Positions 17,257-25,157 of a DNA stretch of 64,000 bases are shown one piece after another. The DNA is taken from the NCBI RefSeq assembly GCF_030812475.1, contig NZ_JAUSSR010000021.1, positions 30,230 to 94,229 on the forward strand, written 5' to 3'. The notes beneath the pieces were generated by a model. That model was given only the letters and a program-made list of their open reading frames with translations. It did not search any database and was not told where the DNA came from. Position numbers and translations under genes: made by a program. Numbering within the stretch: the first letter of the stretch is position 1; each line of letters opens with the position of its first letter. The stretch is from Pseudomonas lini. Its GTDB lineage: Bacteria > Pseudomonadota > Gammaproteobacteria > Pseudomonadales > Pseudomonadaceae.

Positions 17257-18963
17257 ATGTCCCTCCCTCTGCATTTCCTCCGCCCGGCCGCCCAGGGTTT
17301 CACCGTCGGGTTGTTGCTGGCCATGGCCGGTTGCGGTGTTTCGTCCACGCCTGAATCCGCTTCGGTGTCGCCACCGGCTCAAGGTGCGCTGAAGACAGAG
17401 GCGCTGGTGCATAGCGAGGCAATCATGGCGGATGCCACGATGGCCAAGCGCAGCGTGCGAGCGGCACCGATGGCGGGTTATGCGCCGATGCCTGAATCGG
17501 CTCCGGCAGGTTATCGGGACGAGCAGCGTGAACAGTATCAAGCGCTGGCCGACAACCCGATCCATAGCGTGACCGAATCGCCGGTGTCGACGTTCAGCGC
17601 CGACGTCGACACCGGCGGCTATGCCAACGTCCGCCGCCTGCTCAATCAAGGACGATTGCCTCCCGAAGGCGCGGTACGCCTGGAGGAAATGGTCAATTAC
17701 TTTCCCTATGATTACGCCTTGCCCACCGACGGCTCGCCCTTCGGTGTGACCACTGAGCTGGCGCCGTCACCGTGGAACCCGCATACCCGATTGCTGCGCA
17801 TCGGCATCAAGGCCTCGGACCGCGCAGTGGCCGAACTGGCGCCGGCGAACCTGGTGTTTTTGGTGGACGTGTCCGGCTCGATGGACCGTCGCGAAGGTTT
17901 GCAGCTGGTCAAAAGCACCCTGAAACTGCTGGTCGATCAATTGCGCGAGCAGGATCGGGTGTCATTGGTGGTCTACGCCGGCGATTCGCGCGTGGTCCTG
18001 GAACCGACTTCCGGACGGGAAAAAGCGAAAATTCGTACAGCCATCGATCAATTGACCGCAGGCGGCTCCACCGCGGGAGCGTCGGGGATCGAACTGGCCT
18101 ATCAAATGGCACAACAGGCGTTTATCCCCAAGGGCATCAACCGCATCCTGTTGGCCACCGACGGCGACTTCAACGTCGGCATCAGCGATTTCGACAACCT
18201 CAAGCAAATGGCTGTGGATAAACGCAAGACCGGCGTGTCCCTGACTACCCTGGGGTTTGGTGTGGATAACTACAATGAACACCTGATGGAACAACTGGCC
18301 GACGCTGGCGACGGCAATTACGCCTACATCGACAATTTGCGCGAGGCGCGCAAGGTGCTGGTGGATCAACTGGGTTCGACCCTCGCCGTCGTGGCGAAGA
18401 ATGTGAAGCTGCAAGTGGAGTTCAACCCGGCGCAGGTCAGTGAATATCGGTTGTTGGGGTACGAGAACCGCGCGCTGAAGCGTGAGGATTTCAGCAATGA
18501 CAAAGTCGATGCGGGTGAAATCGGTGCAGGCCATACCGTGACCGCGTTGTATGAAATTGTCCCCAAGGGGGAGAAGGGCTGGCTGGAGCCATTGCGGTAT
18601 GGCAAATCCGCGGTTGATGTATCCGTGAACACCGATGAATTGGCGATGTTACGCGTGCGATATCAGTTGCCAGAAGGTGGGAATAGTCGCTTGATCGAGC
18701 GACCCATTGTGAGTGGCTCGGAGACCAAAGCCAGTGATGACCTCCGTTTTGCGGCGGCCGTGGCCGCGTTTTCCCAGCAACTCAAGGATGGACGCTACAC
18801 CGGTAATTTCAGCCTGAAGGACACCGAGGCACTGGCTCGCGGTGCCCGGGGTGATGATCGATTCGGTCTGCGCGCAGAGTTTGTGCAACTGGTGGAGTTG
18901 GCGCAGAGCCTGCGAACCTCGACCGCCTCGAATCAGCAGTCCAATGACCAGCGGATAGAGTGA
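17257..18963 (+). CDS. von Willebrand factor A domain lipoprotein (YfbK-like)
   Basis: 568 residues. The signal ends LLLAMAGCG, so a lipidated cysteine is likely. A YfbK-type N-terminal region (TFSADVDTGGYANVRRLL) is followed by a vWA domain whose metal-ion-dependent adhesion site is DVSGSM (204-209), with the later TDGDFN, and then a DUF3520-like C-terminal part (LRVRYQLPEGG). It overlaps the ECF sigma gene by 4 bp (GTGA). The family role is unknown; vWA lipoproteins joined to an ECF operon may act in envelope stress sensing, which is inference. Confidence 0.88.
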   Translation: MSLPLHFLRPAAQGFTVGLLLAMAGCGVSSTPESASVSPPAQGALKTEALVHSEAIMADATMAKRSVRAAPMAGYAPMPESAPAGYRDEQREQYQALADNPIHSVTESPVSTFSADVDTGGYANVRRLLNQGRLPPEGAVRLEEMVNYFPYDYALPTDGSPFGVTTELAPSPWNPHTRLLRIGIKASDRAVAELAPANLVFLVDVSGSMDRREGLQLVKSTLKLLVDQLREQDRVSLVVYAGDSRVVLEPTSGREKAKIRTAIDQLTAGGSTAGASGIELAYQMAQQAFIPKGINRILLATDGDFNVGISDFDNLKQMAVDKRKTGVSLTTLGFGVDNYNEHLMEQLADAGDGNYAYIDNLREARKVLVDQLGSTLAVVAKNVKLQVEFNPAQVSEYRLLGYENRALKREDFSNDKVDAGEIGAGHTVTALYEIVPKGEKGWLEPLRYGKSAVDVSVNTDELAMLRVRYQLPEGGNSRLIERPIVSGSETKASDDLRFAAAVAAFSQQLKDGRYTGNFSLKDTEALARGARGDDRFGLRAEFVQLVELAQSLRTSTASNQQSNDQRIE

Positions 18964-19562
18964 AAGAGGCCAGCGCCGACATGTCCGACCCCCAAATCAG
19001 CTCAGCCGCCGGCAGCGACGAATCGCTGCTGGCCCGCTATCGCGCGGGCGAGGGTCCGGCGTTCGAGATCTTGTACGTCCGCCATCGCCAGGGGCTTTAT
19101 CGCTTCCTGCTCGGCTTGAGCGGCAAATCCGAACTGGCCGAAGAGGTCTATCAGGAAACCTGGCTGAGCCTGATCCGCAGCAGCAGTCAGCCACAAGGCC
19201 GGGCGAATTTTCGTACCTGGCTCTACCAGATTGCCCGCAACCGCCTGATCGATCACTGGCGCAAACACGGTATTCACAACCCCTTGCACGACAGCTACGA
19301 CGAACAGCTCCACGCGCTGAGCGACGAGGCGGCCGATCCCGAGCAACTGCTGAGCCTGAGTCGCGATAACCAGCGTCTCGAAGCCGCCCTGCAAAACCTG
19401 CCCGCCGACCAGCGCGAAGTGTTTTTGCTACGAGTCCACGGCGACCTCGACCTGCCGCAGATCGCCACCCTCACCGAAACACCGCTGGAAACCGTCAAGA
19501 GCCGCTTGCGCTACGCCCAGCAAAAACTGCGTCGGCTGCTGGCCGAGGAGGTACTGACATGA
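18960..19562 (+). CDS. ECF RNA polymerase sigma factor
   Basis: 200-residue sigma-70 family factor with region 2 (FEILYVRHRQGLYRFLLGL to NFRTWLYQIARNRLIDHWR) and region 4 (LPADQREVFLLRV to ETVKSRLRYAQQKLRRLL), and no regions 1 or 3, as in extracytoplasmic-function factors. The GTG overlaps the vWA stop; an ATG at 18981 is an alternative start. The next gene overlaps it by 4 bp and encodes a membrane protein with anti-sigma layout. The target promoters are not determined. Confidence 0.9.
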   Translation: MKEASADMSDPQISSAAGSDESLLARYRAGEGPAFEILYVRHRQGLYRFLLGLSGKSELAEEVYQETWLSLIRSSSQPQGRANFRTWLYQIARNRLIDHWRKHGIHNPLHDSYDEQLHALSDEAADPEQLLSLSRDNQRLEAALQNLPADQREVFLLRVHGDLDLPQIATLTETPLETVKSRLRYAQQKLRRLLAEEVLT

Positions 19563-20188
19563 CTGACGCCCGCAAGACGCCGGAAGACGAAGTGCTTCAG
19601 CATTATCGTGAACACGGGGCCGGTGAACCACCGGCGCATCTCGACGCTTTTATCCTGGCCACTGCACACAGGGAAATACTCGCGCCGAAGCCGAACCTGT
19701 GGCAACGCTGGGTCCAGGCTTGCCAGAAACCTCGTTGGCAGGTCGCCTTTGCCAGCCTGGTCGGCGTGGCCCTGATGCTTGCTTTAGTGCAACGCACGCC
19801 GGAACAAATGCCAAGCTACGACTTCGCCCCAGCGCCAAAAATGTCCGCGCCGGCTGCCAAAAAAGAAGCCGCACAAGCCCCACCGGCGGCTGCGCGCTCC
19901 CTGGCTGCACCGGCCGGCGCCATGTCCGCGCCAGCACCTGCTGCGCCCATGGCCGATTTCGCCGCCCCTGCGCAAAGTGAATCGATCAGCGCTGAAATGG
20001 CCGATGAAGCGAAGGTCAGTAAACGCTTAGCGATTCCGGTGAAAACGCTAGACGAGCAGTTGCATGAAGTTCTTCGCTTGCAACATGCCGGTCAGCAACA
20101 GGCCGCCGAGGCGCTGTTGAAAACATTGCACAAGCGTTTCCCTGACGAAAACCTCACTGCCCGGATGAAGGAATTACAGAAAAACTGA
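19559..20188 (+). CDS. Putative anti-sigma factor with one membrane helix
   Basis: 209 residues: a cytoplasmic N-terminus (about 1-60), one transmembrane helix (WQVAFASLVGVALMLALVQ), a long Ala/Pro-rich periplasmic linker and a helical C-terminal region (LDEQLHEVLRLQHAGQQQAAEALLKTL). The order vWA-sigma-this gene with 4-bp overlaps and the one-helix layout suggest it sequesters the ECF factor. No zinc-binding ZAS motif (HxxxCxxC) is visible, so the assignment rests on context. Confidence 0.65.
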   Translation: MTDARKTPEDEVLQHYREHGAGEPPAHLDAFILATAHREILAPKPNLWQRWVQACQKPRWQVAFASLVGVALMLALVQRTPEQMPSYDFAPAPKMSAPAAKKEAAQAPPAAARSLAAPAGAMSAPAPAAPMADFAAPAQSESISAEMADEAKVSKRLAIPVKTLDEQLHEVLRLQHAGQQQAAEALLKTLHKRFPDENLTARMKELQKN

Positions 20189-20268
20189 GGTACGCAGCGG
20201 TCGCCCATTTGGCATAGCCACCCGAAAGCGCGCACTATCGGTCCATAGCCGATGCGTTGGAGGATGCC

Positions 20269-20478
20269 GTGGCACAAAAAATCGACCGCATCGCCCAAAT
20301 GCTCAATTGCCCGGTCAAGGGTGAGGAACTGCGGCGAGCAGTGACTGAGAGTCGTAAGGAGTTTCTTCTGGCCAAGCAGGCAGAAGAAGCACCCGAGGAA
20401 GAGGTCCTTGATGAGGAATTGATCGAGGACGAAGACGACGATGATGAATACGACGAGTTCGACTGGACCACCGAATGA
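20269..20478 (+). CDS. Small acidic protein of unknown function
   Basis: About 69 residues. The N-terminal half is helical (AQKIDRIAQMLNCP, LRRAVTESRKEFLLAKQ) and the C-terminus is a strongly acidic tail rich in Asp and Glu ending FDWTTE. The GTG start is favoured because GGAGGA lies 5 bp upstream; the frame opens at TTG 20257. I do not recognise a characterised family. It is a single gene between the sigma operon and a repeat region. Confidence 0.6.
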   Translation: MAQKIDRIAQMLNCPVKGEELRRAVTESRKEFLLAKQAEEAPEEEVLDEELIEDEDDDDEYDEFDWTTE

Positions 20479-20526
20479 AAAGCACGCCCTGGCCGCAAAC
20501 GCCAACTGTCAGGTGAACACCGCCCC

Positions 20527-20830
20527 CTTGTAGGAGCAAGCTTGCTGGGGATGGACGTCAACGATAACGCGTTCTTTCTGAATAAACGCGTCGCCCTTGA
20601 GTCCATCATCGGAACACCGCCAGGAGCAAGTTGCCGAAACGGTGTTCGCAGAGCTTCACGCACTCGTTAATGGCATTGAAGCGGAGTAACGCAGCACTTA
20701 GCTACTCTTTCAAATTGCAGATCCCAACAAAAACAGGACCTGCAATTTGAATGGTGGGCTGCCGCTATTCTGTGGCTTGTTCCTTCCGCGACGCGAGTCC
20801 TTGCGTCAGCACTTTCACCACATCATCAAC
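20527..20830. repeat. Direct repeat, copy 1 (REP-like part plus DUF3077 3' end)
   Basis: About 300 bp nearly identical (roughly 88-90 percent by eye) and in the same orientation as 34213-34510. It contains a REP-like core, the palindrome TCAAATTGCAG (20710-20720)/CTGCAATTTGA (20740-20750), and the last 21 codons of a DUF3077-type gene on the minus strand. Similarity stops abruptly at about 20830. Confidence 0.85.
20765..20830 (-). pseudogene. Remnant of a DUF3077-family gene (C-terminus only)
   Basis: The minus strand encodes VDDVVKVLTQGLASRKEQATE up to a TAG, differing from the intact gene at 34448-34741 by only a few residues. The upstream coding part is missing, so this is a dead 3' fragment. 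Confidence 0.8.
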
Positions 20831-20923
20831 CTGGGCAACGGAACGAAAAAACTGCATTGGCAGTTTTTGGATGACCTTGGTCGGCTGCTCATTGACTATA
20901 ATCCCAAAAATCGAGCACTATAA
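20831..20923 (+). pseudogene. Unassigned 3' gene fragment
   Basis: Immediately after the repeat breakpoint an open frame encodes LGNGTKKLHWQFLDDLGRLL and continues IDYNPKNRAL to a TAA. It reads like the C-terminus of a gene but has no start of its own. Its origin is not recognised. Confidence 0.3.
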
Positions 20924-20943
20924 GGTACTATTTTTCGTACCTT
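20922..20943. promoter_or_regulatory. Operator of the toxin-antitoxin pair
   Basis: AAGGTAC (20922-20928) and GTACCTT (20937-20943) form a perfect 7-bp inverted repeat that ends 10 bp before the Phd ATG. Phd-type antitoxins bind such palindromes to repress their own operon. Confidence 0.6.
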
Positions 20944-20953
20944 CGGAGCCGTC

Positions 20954-21253
20954 ATGGAGCAATTACTCGCTAGCCGGTCGGTCAGTATTACTGAGCTAAA
21001 GCGTAGTCCCAGCACTGTGATCGAGCAGGCAGGCTCAGAGCCTATTGCTGTTCTCAACCACAATCGTCCCGCCGCTTATCTCCTGCCGCAGGCTGCTTAT
21101 CAAGAATTGCTGGATCGATTACAGGCAGCAGAAATCCGTGAGGCCATTGCTGCCAGTCGCAATGATCCACGTCCGGCCATTGCGGCCGACACGGTGTTTG
21201 CTGAGCTCGATGCGCTCATAGATGAGGCCGCAGCTGAGCAAGGTCGTCCATGA
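20954..21253 (+). CDS. Phd/YefM family antitoxin
   Basis: 99 residues beginning MEQLLASRSVSITELKRSPS. The Phd/YefM fold is recognised by SITELKRSPSTVIEQAG and PIAVLNHNRPAAYLLP. The N-terminal part would bind DNA and the C-terminal part (after about residue 60) would wrap the toxin. Its last codon overlaps the toxin ATG by 4 bp. The partner toxin is truncated, so this may now be an orphan antitoxin. Confidence 0.88.
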   Translation: MEQLLASRSVSITELKRSPSTVIEQAGSEPIAVLNHNRPAAYLLPQAAYQELLDRLQAAEIREAIAASRNDPRPAIAADTVFAELDALIDEAAAEQGRP

Positions 21254-21447
21254 GGCAACTGCTTTTCTCCGCACATGCACGAGATGATTTGCAGCAAATC
21301 GCGAAATACATCGCCCGGGACAATCCTGGTCGCGCCAGGTCGTTCGTTGGTGAATTGCGAGCGCAATGTTTACGGCTGATTACGCAACCGCTGCTTGGGA
21401 GCCCGCGTCAAAGCGTCAGTCACCCTGCTGGAGGTCGTGCTAAATGA
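21250..21447 (+). pseudogene. ParE/RelE-superfamily toxin, C-terminally truncated
   Basis: 65 residues beginning MRQLLFSAHARDDLQQIAKYIARDNP and continuing ARSFVGELRAQCLRLITQPLLG, clearly the N-terminal two thirds of a ParE-type toxin (usually about 95-100 residues). The end (GSPRQSVSHPAGGRAK) looks collapsed: the strands that normally follow RSVxHGRYLIFY are missing. Loss of the last beta-strands would be expected to remove activity. Confidence 0.75.
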
Positions 21448-21528
21448 ATCCTTGTTTTAAAGGTGGTCTTTGTAAGCTTATGGGGCATGATGGGCCGCAG
21501 TGCTTTACCTGATGTCCAACGCCGATGA

Positions 21529-22539
21529 GTGCCCTATCTTGTGTCAGTGATTCCCCTATTGGTCTGTGACGACTCCAACATGGCCCGTAAGCAGGTGGTA
21601 CGGGCACTACCGGCGGACTGGCCGGTTTCAGTCACCGAGGCGGGTAATGGTCGCGAGGCAATGGAGGCCATACGCCGGGGTTTGGGGCAGGTGGTGCTGC
21701 TCGACCTGACCATGCCGGAGATGGATGGTTATCAGGTATTGAGCGCGTTGCGCGCCGAAGGATTGAAGGCGCAAGTCATCGTGATTTCCGGTGACATTCA
21801 GGAAGAGGCGGTGCGGCGCGTGCATGAGCTGGGCGCGCGGGCGTTTCTGAAAAAGCCTTTCGACGAAAACCAGCTGCGCCAGACGCTCAGTCAGTTGGGG
21901 CTACTGACGAAACCCGGCCAGGCGTCGTTGGGGAGTCATCCGGCAGCGAACACGGTCATCAGTTTTCACGATGCGTTCCGCGAAACGGTCAATGTTGCCA
22001 TCGGTCGGGCGGCTGCGCTGATCGCCCAGGTGTTGGGCGTCTTTGTGCAATTGCCGGTACCGAACGTGAACATCCTCGAAGTCGGCGAGTTGCACATGGC
22101 GCTGACCGATGCGAGCAACAGCAAGCAGCTCACGGCCATCTGCCAGGGCTTTATCGGCAGTGGCATCGCCGGCGAAGCCCTGCTGATCTTTCACGACTCG
22201 GAAATCGCCGATATCGCGCAATTGATGCAGCGTCAGAGCACCGATTATTCGGACCTGGAAATGCTGCTGGACCTCTCCAGCGTGCTGATCGGTGCTTGTT
22301 TGAGCAGCATTGCCGAACAGATCGATGTGGTGTTCTCGCAAGGCCACCCGCAGATCCTCGGCCAGCACGCGGCCATCGATGAGCTGATCCGGGTCAACAG
22401 CAAGCGCTGGAAAAAGACCCTGGCGGTGGAAATCAGCTACAGCCTGGAAGGGCACGATATTCGTTTCGACCTATTGTTGCTGTTCACGGAAGACTCCATC
22501 GAGCGGTTGACCCACAAACTCGCCTACTTGATGAACTGA
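21529..22539 (+). CDS. Response regulator with CheC/CheX-like output domain
   Basis: 336 residues. An N-terminal receiver domain carries the acidic pocket (VCDDSN), phospho-acceptor Asp in VVLLDLTMPEMDGY, and the KKPF lysine. The C-terminal ~190 residues resemble CheC/CheX phosphatase-type domains (EVGELHMALTDASN, EMLLDLSSVLIGACLSSIAEQ). It overlaps no gene but ends 3 bp before the diguanylate cyclase, so the pair probably forms one signalling unit. GTG at 21529 is the longest start; GTG at 21541 (MSVIPLLVCDD) is equally plausible since neither has a strong ribosome site. Confidence 0.82.
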   Translation: MPYLVSVIPLLVCDDSNMARKQVVRALPADWPVSVTEAGNGREAMEAIRRGLGQVVLLDLTMPEMDGYQVLSALRAEGLKAQVIVISGDIQEEAVRRVHELGARAFLKKPFDENQLRQTLSQLGLLTKPGQASLGSHPAANTVISFHDAFRETVNVAIGRAAALIAQVLGVFVQLPVPNVNILEVGELHMALTDASNSKQLTAICQGFIGSGIAGEALLIFHDSEIADIAQLMQRQSTDYSDLEMLLDLSSVLIGACLSSIAEQIDVVFSQGHPQILGQHAAIDELIRVNSKRWKKTLAVEISYSLEGHDIRFDLLLLFTEDSIERLTHKLAYLMN

Positions 22540-22542
22540 GCC

Positions 22543-23526
22543 ATGAACCAACCTATCGATCTGAACGAGTTTCACTGGTTGCTGGCGATCGTCCAGAGCA
22601 TTGACGTCGGTGTGGTGGTGCTCGACCGCGACTACCGCGTGCAGGTCTGGAATACCTTCATGGAGAACCGATCCGGGGTGCAGCCCAAGGACGCCCACAA
22701 TCAGGATTTCTTCAGTCTGTTTCCCGAAATCGACCGCCAATGGTTCAGCCGCAAGGTGGAAAGCGTCGCGGCCCTGGGCACGCCAGCGTTCACTGTCTGG
22801 GAGCAGCGCCCGTATCTGGTGCGGTTCAAGAACTACCAGCCGATCACCGGCCAGGAAGAAGAGTTCATGTACCAGAACACCACGCTGTTACCGCTGCGCT
22901 CCACCGACAGCAAAATCAACCATATCTGCCTGGTGATCTATGACGTCACCGACGTCGCCACCAACCGGCATCAGCTCCAGGCCGCCAATGCACAATTGCA
23001 GCAACTCTCCAGAACAGATCGGCTGACGGGCTTGTACAACCGCGGTTATTGGGAAGAAAGCCTGAGAGTCGCCTATGCCCGGCACCAGCGTTATGGCAAT
23101 GCCACCAGCCTGGTGATGCTGGATATCGACCACTTCAAGCAGGTCAACGACACCTACGGTCACCAGGCGGGTGACAAGGTCATCGAGCAAGTCGCCAGGC
23201 TCATCCACGAGCATGAGCGCGAAACCGATGTGGCCGGGCGCTATGGCGGTGAAGAGTTCGGCGTGGTGCTTTCGGACACTGACAAGATCGGTGGAAGGGT
23301 TTTCGCCGAACGTCTGCGCAAGGCAGTCGAAGGGCTGGAAGTGCTGCACAACGGCCAGAGCATCCGTTTCACCATCAGCCTGGGGGTGGCCGACCTGAGC
23401 CAGCCCTCGATCAACTACGCCGACCTGATCGCCTGGGCAGACCATGCGCTGTTTGCGTCGAAGAAGGCCGGGCGCAATCGGGTGACGGTGTATGACCACA
23501 AAAAAGCCCCAGACCCTACGGTCTGA
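22543..23526 (+). CDS. PAS-GGDEF diguanylate cyclase
   Basis: 327 residues: an N-terminal PAS-like sensor (about 10-130; VVVLDRDYRVQVWN), then a GGDEF domain with active-site GGEEF at 235-239 and an intact inhibitory I-site (RETD) five residues before it. It should make c-di-GMP and be product-inhibited. It is 3 bp downstream of the response regulator. The last codons (KAPDPTV) lie inside the terminator/attachment repeat, so island integration happened at the 3' end of this gene. Confidence 0.9.
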   Translation: MNQPIDLNEFHWLLAIVQSIDVGVVVLDRDYRVQVWNTFMENRSGVQPKDAHNQDFFSLFPEIDRQWFSRKVESVAALGTPAFTVWEQRPYLVRFKNYQPITGQEEEFMYQNTTLLPLRSTDSKINHICLVIYDVTDVATNRHQLQAANAQLQQLSRTDRLTGLYNRGYWEESLRVAYARHQRYGNATSLVMLDIDHFKQVNDTYGHQAGDKVIEQVARLIHEHERETDVAGRYGGEEFGVVLSDTDKIGGRVFAERLRKAVEGLEVLHNGQSIRFTISLGVADLSQPSINYADLIAWADHALFASKKAGRNRVTVYDHKKAPDPTV

Positions 23527-23559
23527 GGCTTTCTCGTTTCTTACTAAATGGTGCCCAGG
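23498..23559. other. Putative attL: tRNA-Arg 3'-end/terminator repeat
   Basis: A ~62-bp segment (terminator hairpin GCCCCAGACC-CTAC-GGTCTGAGGC, then TTTCTCGTTTCT and TGGTGCCCAGGCG) that matches 35367-35431 with about four differences. The right copy runs into intact tRNA-Arg; here the tRNA part is a short degenerate fragment. This is the expected picture of a displaced tRNA 3' end. Confidence 0.7.
23501..23533. terminator. Bidirectional terminator
   Basis: AAAAAGCCCCAGACC (23501-23515), loop CTAC, then GGTCTGAGGCTTT. It ends the diguanylate cyclase transcript and originally, on the other strand, that of tRNA-Arg. Confidence 0.8.
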
Positions 23560-23695
23560 CGTCGTTTGAACTGAGCTCTGCGGGCCCCGTTATATAAGGG
23601 TTTGGTTGGTGGTGTTTCGGTTAGGCATACACGTGGGCATACACGGTCCCGGCTACTGCTAGGCTATCGCCCTGAAAATTTACCCTGTGCAAGAC

Positions 23696-23896
23696 CTAGC
23701 ACTGGTAGCGATCTTTGATGGCTCTGTCGAAAAACGACCCTTTAGAGCCTGCCGCCATCAAACCCTGATGTACGTCCGATGGCACGCGGCAGAAGTCGTA
23801 AGTGCGCCCTTGTTTGAACGTGATTTTCATTCGGCCTGTGATGGCGTCGTAGCCCACAGCTGTGATTGCCGACGAGATGACACGAACCATATCCAT
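23696..23896 (-). CDS. KTSC domain protein
   Basis: About 66 residues starting MDMVRVISSAITAVGYD. It matches the KTSC domain pattern: VxSSxIxAVGYD, then KITFKQGRTYDFCRVPSDVHQGLM, ending GSFFDRAIKDRY. KTSC proteins are small, often island- or phage-linked, and uncharacterised (sometimes fused to lysyl-tRNA synthetase). The ATG at 23896 is preferred over 23923 because conserved residues start there; the ribosome site (GGGAAAG) is weak. Confidence 0.75.
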   Translation of the reverse strand: MDMVRVISSAITAVGYDAITGRMKITFKQGRTYDFCRVPSDVHQGLMAAGSKGSFFDRAIKDRYQC

Positions 23897-24021
23897 AGCG
23901 CTTTCCCTAACCCTGACAGCCAACCGACTTGGTAGCTTGGCTTCTGATACTAGCCGATGACTGGTACCTCGACGCCTTGCTGATAGCGAAAGCGCAACGT
24001 CCCGTCACCAAGCCTGGAAAA

Positions 24022-24071
24022 CTGCCGGGGACCCTGAGACTTTCCTCTCGGTACGGGGTCGGAAACCCGCG
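24022..24071 (-). repeat. ~50-bp GC-rich repeat, copy A (inverted)
   Basis: On the minus strand it reads CGCGGGTTTCCGACCCCGTA then CCGAGAGGAAAGTC and TCAGGGTCCCCGGCAG. It is one of four related copies within 560 bp; the other three lie on the plus strand. Confidence 0.8.
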
Positions 24072-24141
24072 TGACTGAGTTAGTGGGAGGTTCTGAGAGT
24101 TACTGAAATTTCAGTCGTTGAAATTGAAGGATCTGATCAAA

Positions 24142-24180
24142 AAAGGGCCATCCTTACCGCATCGGTAACGATGGCCCTTT
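24142..24180. terminator. Strong intrinsic terminator, no adjacent gene
   Basis: AAAGGGCCATC (24142-24152) pairs with GATGGCCCTTT (24170-24180), with inner TTACCG-CAT-CGGTAA. It is flanked by A and T runs, so it could work in both directions. No gene obviously ends here, which suggests a lost gene or a small RNA. Confidence 0.75.
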
Positions 24181-24273
24181 GTGTTGCTGATAACGCACGC
24201 ATGGCGTTCGTCAACCGAGTCAACTCCGTCAACCTGTCAACCAACTTCAAAAATCCAGCCGCTAACACGGACG

Positions 24274-24322
24274 CGCGGGTTTTCTGCCCCGTACCAATCG
24301 CAATTGCCCAAGGGCCCCAGCG
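24274..24322 (+). repeat. ~50-bp GC-rich repeat, copy B
   Basis: CGCGGGTTTTCTGCCCCGTA, then CCAATCGCAATTGCCC and AAGGGCCCCAGCG; diverged in the middle but keeping both ends of the repeat. Confidence 0.75.
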
Positions 24323-24415
24323 ACTACCACCGCCATAGGGCAGATGCACAGGTGAACCGCAGTACACCAAGTTCACCTGTTCACTAAGCTGGGCACCTTT
24401 CCGCTAACAAGATCG

Positions 24416-24465
24416 GGCGGGTTACTCGCCCCGTGTCGAGGGGTATTCCTCAGGGTCCCCGGCGC
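24416..24465 (+). repeat. ~50-bp GC-rich repeat, copy C
   Basis: GGCGGGTTACTCGCCCCGTG, then TCGAGGGGTATTCC and TCAGGGTCCCCGGCGC. Confidence 0.75.
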
Positions 24466-24532
24466 ATTTGGGTGTCTTTTAACCTGAGTTAAACCGTTAA
24501 CCGATTTTTTTCTCCGGACAGCCACCTGAGCT

Positions 24533-24581
24533 CGCGGGTTTCCGACCCCGTACCCACCGAAGATCCCCAGGGTCCCAAGCG
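24533..24581 (+). repeat. ~50-bp GC-rich repeat, copy D
   Basis: CGCGGGTTTCCGACCCCGTA, then CCCACCGAAGATCC and CCAGGGTCCCAAGCG; the first 20 bases are identical to copy A. Confidence 0.8.
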
Positions 24582-25157
24582 AAGTCAGTGCGCGGTCGAG
24601 TCATAAGACGGCACCTCACAAGCGTGCTGGCGTTCGGCACCCCAGCGCTCGAAACAAAGCCAGTATTGCTTTCGCTGGCGGCGCTCTCAACAATGGGGTG
24701 TGGGGCTCGAAAAGACGTGTTACAGGTGTTACAGGTGCTACGCGAGATGCTAACTAATTGAACACATTGGTTTTCTTTGGTGTCACACACCGTTATTCCT
24801 TCACGTGCATTGGGTGTTACAAGCCAAATTGGAGTTGCAGCGACGTTTACGAAATTGGGTAAACCGTCAGACCACAATTGGCCAGAAGCATCCGGTCAGT
24901 CGTATTCTTCATTGCCCGCTTCAGGGCTGCAGGCCGAAATTTTACCCGCCTTCCGTAAACCCCCTCACGTTGAAAGCGGATACGTATCTCCTTCCCTTGA
25001 CGTCTGCTGGAGTGCGACAGAGACCTCTCACCTAGGCCCGCATAACGATCCGCTCAATATTCGTGGTCACGGTCTGTGCGAGTCTGGCCGTCTTATTTTG
25101 ATTGAACCTCATGTTTCTATGTGTCAAAGTCTCATTAAATTATGATCAAACCACGCC
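24582..25157. other. Gap without a convincing gene
   Basis: 576 bp between the repeat field and the HTH gene. Frames open on both strands lack ribosome sites or recognisable motifs. A short tandem TGTTACAGG x2 occurs near 24719-24737. The last 60 bp are AT-rich and probably hold the promoter of the HTH gene. Confidence 0.5.

Noticed and set aside
23548..23590. Second tRNA gene at the left island border
   Set aside because: Only the last dozen bases resemble a tRNA 3' end; the T-arm and the rest do not pair.
24022..24581. CRISPR array
   Set aside because: Only four diverged repeats, one inverted, with unequal spacing of about 100-250 bp and no cas genes.
24777..25145. 122-codon ORF in the island gap
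   Set aside because: No ribosome site, no recognisable motif, and atypical composition; more likely decayed DNA.
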